64,000 nucleotides of DNA, taken from positions 17,427,001 to 17,491,000 of the forward strand of contig NC_091972.1 in NCBI RefSeq assembly GCF_036711975.1, in the 5' to 3' direction. This DNA is from Onthophagus taurus. Taxonomy: Eukaryota > Arthropoda > Insecta > Coleoptera > Scarabaeidae. The notes beneath the pieces are model-generated. The model ran no database searches, had not been told where the DNA came from, and was given only the letters and a program-made list of their open reading frames with translations. This document shows, piece after piece, positions 60,740 through 64,000 of the stretch. Made by a program: the position numbers and the translations under genes. Numbering within the stretch: the first letter of the stretch is position 1; each line of letters starts with the position of its first letter.

Positions 60740-62560
60740 ATGGAATTAGTCGAGTATTATTCTGCAAAGGAAACTTTTAATAATTTCTTTGATGCAGAAT
60801 GTTTCGATAAATTATTAATGCAGTTATTTAAAATGAACGCTGATTTTAAACGATCAATGTTAACAATGTATTGTTGATTGTTTCTAAAAATAACAAAACT
60901 TTTGGAATATTTTTTAACAACCTTAAAAGGTCCTTCATATCTTGGTGATAATGAATGCTTTATACCTTCAAGCCGAAGGAAAACAAAGTCTGAATCACGC
61001 AGTTGTTTATGTATAAAAGGTTTTTCAGTGGAATGTAAAGAGGTTGGTTTCAAATTGGAAAATGTTTGTTGTAGGCTGATCAGTAAAGGGTTAACATCCG
61101 TTGAGTTGTGAGAATTTATGAAAAATTCACCTGGTAAACGTAACGGTTGACCGTAAACCAGTTCTGCTGAGGAACAACCTAAATCATCTTCCAATGAAGA
61201 CCTTAGACCTAATAATATTATAGGAAGATCTTGTTTCCACCTATTAGTTTTACCTCTACCAATAATGGCAGTTTTCAAAGTTCTGTGAAATCTCTCTAAG
61301 ATGCCATTACTTTGATGATGGTAACAGGAAGTGTGAATTTGTTTTGAGCCAAACAAACTTCTGGCCACCTTGTAAAACGGTCGATGACTGTAAAAACAAA
61401 AGAATAACCAAGCGAAGGCGTAAGGGGGCCTACAAGGTCAATGTGGATATGTTCAAAACGTCCACACGAAATATTAAATTTATTGAGTGGAGATTTTGTA
61501 TGTTTATGAATTTTAGATTGTTGGCATTTAATGCAACATTTTGTCCACGTATAAATATCTTTGTTCATTTTTGGCCAATAAAATAATACCAGAATGTGAA
61601 AGATTATGAAAATTTTCGAAAATTGCAAAACGATATTCAACGGGTATATAAATACGCGGTTTTGATGAAGAAATTTCACACCATAAAGGTTGTTTTGATT
61701 GTGATATTTCTTTTTGTTCTAAAATGAACTTTGTATGAGAATGTAGTTGTTTATTTAAAAAAAAAAGATAATTGTCAATTTTTTTCTTGCGCAGTTTTAG
61801 CTTCCAAAAGATTAGGATATGAAATTTCAAGTGAGTCAATATCTATGCGCGACAAGGTATCGGCCACTATATTGGAGTCTCCCTTGATAAATTTGATATC
61901 CGAAGAAAATTGAGCGATGAAGTCTAAGTAACGACTTTGACGTGGAGTTTTTTCTGTTTTTGAATATAATGAAGCTATTATTGCTTTATGGTCTGTGTAG
62001 ATAATAAATTGATTGCCTTCTAAAAAATGTCCGAAAAATTTAATGGATGAATAAATTGCCGGCAATTCTCGATTAAAAGTCGAGTATTTTGCTTGACAAG
62101 GCGATAGTTTTTTTTGAAAAATAAGCGATGGGTTGTGATAAATTATCAATTTTTTGCGATAATACTGCTCCAATATTGGAAGCGTCAGTAGATAAAGATA
62201 ATTGACCAGTTTTACAAGGATGAGCCAGAATAGTTGAATTTGCTAATTGAGTTTTGGAGAGTTCAAAACTTTGATTACATTCTTCTGACCAATTTTCAAT
62301 AACTTTGCTTTTATTTTTATAAAGTAAATTCAAAAGATGATATAAAGGTGCAAGTATATTTGAAAAATTTGGAACAAATCTATGGTAAAAGTTTATAAAA
62401 TCTTTGTAGCTGTTTAAGAGTTTTTGGTATTGGAAATTCTTTAATAATTTTAATTCTATCATCTGAAAGACGAACGCCTTGAGGAGAAATGTGATGGCTC
62501 AAAAAATTTATGGATTGCACACCAAAATGCATTTAGAAGGTTTAATTGAAATTCCAAAAT
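60740..62560 (-). pseudogene. Ty3/gypsy retrotransposon pol fragment
   Basis: Minus-strand order: end of the reverse transcriptase (HHISPQGVRL near 62490), tether and RNase H (LSTDASNIGAVLSQ, AYFSKK, IIYTDHKAI), an H2C2-type zinc region (HNLSHSG ... CCIKCQQSK), and the integrase core (HIDLVGPLTPSLGYSF, VIDRFTRWPEV). Then, in another frame, QSNGILERFHRTLKTAI and LVYGQPLRLPGEFF. At least four frameshifts separate the parts. The main reverse transcriptase core, protease, gag and LTRs were not found. This is the usual gypsy pol order, so the relic is a 5'-truncated, dead copy. Confidence 0.82.
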
Positions 62561-62656
62561 CATTTAACCTATTCATCATTTCAACTGGAATTTTCCCTTT
62601 CAAATTCAGTTTGATGTCGCTTATCATTGAAGCTACATTCGATTGAAAAACTTGGA

Positions 62657-62935
62657 CTATTTTTCTTCCCAGATGATGATAAAGTAACCTTCTTTTTCTT
62701 CTTGGTTGTGTTCCTGTGCAGTTTCTGACTCAGTGATGTGTAATTCAACTTCACCACAAATATCTTTCAGTAAAGTATTTTGTAGTACATCTTCATCCAG
62801 GTCCTTGCAATCTGACACTGTATCTACCGTTTCTGGTGGTAATTTCACCACATCAACAACTCCAAATCTTTGAAGAGCATTGTAAGTCAGCTTTTGCAAG
62901 TCAGCAAGTGTTAAAAATTTTGTTTTGTCATATTG
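62657..62935 (-). pseudogene. piggyBac-like transposase N-terminal fragment
   Basis: The minus strand encodes LQRFGVVDVVKLPPETVD, then CKDLDEDVLQNTLLKDICG and EVELHITES. The acidic DEDVL...GEVELH pattern resembles the N-termini of insect piggyBac-derived proteins. No catalytic domain follows. Homology is judged from memory only. Confidence 0.4.
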
Positions 62936-63293
62936 CTACAAAAACTGTAACCAAAATATTTATTACAAGAAAAAAGACAGTACATGCCAAGGTCCTCAAT
63001 TTGGGACAGATATAAAAATCTATTTTCCTTTGTTGTACTGTAATATATTGTAACACAACCTCAGAATTAACACATGGACAGATCTCCAATAATAATAATA
63101 AGAAGAAAAATACAACAAAAAGTTTTAGATATTGCACTGAGAAAGAATCTGAAAACTAATTAATGTTTGTTGTGATAATTAAAAAGTAATTAGTAAAATA
63201 CTGATTTGTATTATCATTTAAATGCATATTTACATTAATACGTCCTTAAAGTTAACTAAAACACAATTTAACGTTTAGTACTTTTAAAATTAC

Positions 63294-64000
63294 CTAAATT
63301 ATGTTGTTTTCTTAAAAAATTCATTTCAATTGTAGCAACCTACAACAAAAAATTAAAATAACCCAACAATTACATTAACTCAATAAGTAACCTCATCATC
63401 AAATTGTTCAGAAATATCATCAATTTTTGTCCGACTTTTTGTCAAACATACTTTTTGTTGTTTAACATATTTTTGTAAATTTTCAATCATATTTTTATTC
63501 CAAAGTTTTATAGTTTCCTATAATAAAAGAAATTTATATTAATTTATATAATTTTATAAAAAATAATTACTTCGCATTCTTTTTTAATAAGGTGATAAAG
63601 TTTGGAAGTTCCAACATCATAACTTTTAAGTTTATTCTCTAACTCATTGCAATGACCCATTATTTGTAAATTTTCTGTTAAAAGTTGTTTCTTTTCAATC
63701 TCCATATCCATAAATTTATCCCTCCAAGTCTCCAATAACCCAGCAACAGCATTTCTATCTTGTTTCATTTGTGATTTTAACCCCAAAATATTTTCGTCCT
63801 TATTATAACTAACCACCTCCAATTTTCTTAATTTGTGTAATAATTCCTCGCAATTTGTACATTTCTTAATCTCGACATTATTTGTTTGAAGTAATTTCTC
63901 AGCCAAATCATGTTCGATTTGTTCTAAACGCCGATCATAATCATTTTTAAGATTAACTCTTATTTCTAATTCGCGTTTAACAAAATCCGATTCATATTGT
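63294..64000 (-). CDS. Coiled-coil protein of unknown function, internal exons only
   Basis: I do not recognise this gene. Three exons join in frame on the minus strand: 63571 to beyond 64000, 63392-63517 and 63294-63339 (which ends in phase 1). Introns are about 53 bp, as in the other genes here. The protein is rich in Glu, Lys, Asn and Leu with heptad-like spacing (ENLQIMGHCNELENKLKSYD, ETIKLWNKNMIENLQKYVKQ) and a CTNCEELLHKL segment. It looks like a long coiled coil, perhaps centrosomal or motor-associated, but that is a guess. The 5' part is beyond the right edge. The 3' exons were not found in 59400-63290, which holds transposon relics likely inserted in the next intron. Confidence 0.7.

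Noticed and set aside
62928..63137. 69-codon minus-strand frame with a hydrophobic start
   Set aside because: No splice-consistent link to the coiled-coil gene and no recognisable family. The TTTTCAG near it could be chance.

Overview
The window looks like nuclear DNA of an AT-rich, transposon-rich insect. The genes have many exons, GT-AG introns and several introns of only about 50-60 bp. The repeats are typical insect families (Tc1/mariner, piggyBac, Tigger, Ty3/gypsy, non-LTR elements, MITEs). MLH3 is present, which to my knowledge Drosophila lacks, so a non-dipteran insect, perhaps a beetle, is my best guess; the order is not proven. I see no bacterial, viral or CRISPR content.

Six conserved genes can be assembled exon by exon, plus part of a seventh. 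(1) RalGAP alpha subunit (RALGAPA) is on the minus strand from 24301 off the left edge, with 14 exons seen including an 18-nt microexon. (2) MLH3, the MutL-gamma endonuclease subunit, is on the plus strand at 24745-37922 and diverges from RALGAPA across a 443-bp gap. (3) PRMT1 is on the plus strand at 39849-43259. (4) EXOC5/Sec10 is on the minus strand at 47263-53424, with one apparent single-base deletion in a T7 run. (5) Mitochondrial EF-Tu (TUFM) is on the minus strand at 56072-57699, with a non-canonical GC-AG intron. (6) The ATP synthase gamma subunit is on the plus strand at 58074-59364. TUFM and ATP synthase gamma diverge from a short shared promoter and both serve mitochondria. (7) A coiled-coil protein on the minus strand enters from the right edge at 63294-64000.

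The rest is introns and spacers filled with repeats. RALGAPA introns hold a Tc1/IS630-like transposon with a foldback MITE nested in its transposase, a broken LINE with another foldback MITE in it, LINE and piggyBac remnants, and a nearly full-length dead Tc1 element. MLH3 intron 2 holds a 2.2-kb piggyBac-type element with TTAA ends whose arms are long inverted repeats. A Tigger relic lies between MLH3 and PRMT1. PRMT1 intron 1 holds an array of alternating hairpins (about 135-bp period), and pieces of the same family are scattered from about 33.8 to 51.6 kb. EXOC5 intron 10 holds a 190-bp tandem repeat. The EXOC5-TUFM gap is a satellite of about 13 units of about 175 bp with a MITE inserted. 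To the right of ATP synthase gamma lie LINE, gypsy and piggyBac relics.

No single new 'system' is evident. The best candidates for new biology are the dispersed hairpin repeat family, the foldback elements, the repeated short motif in the MLH3 linker, and the unusual splice features (microexon, GC donor, duplicated exon end).
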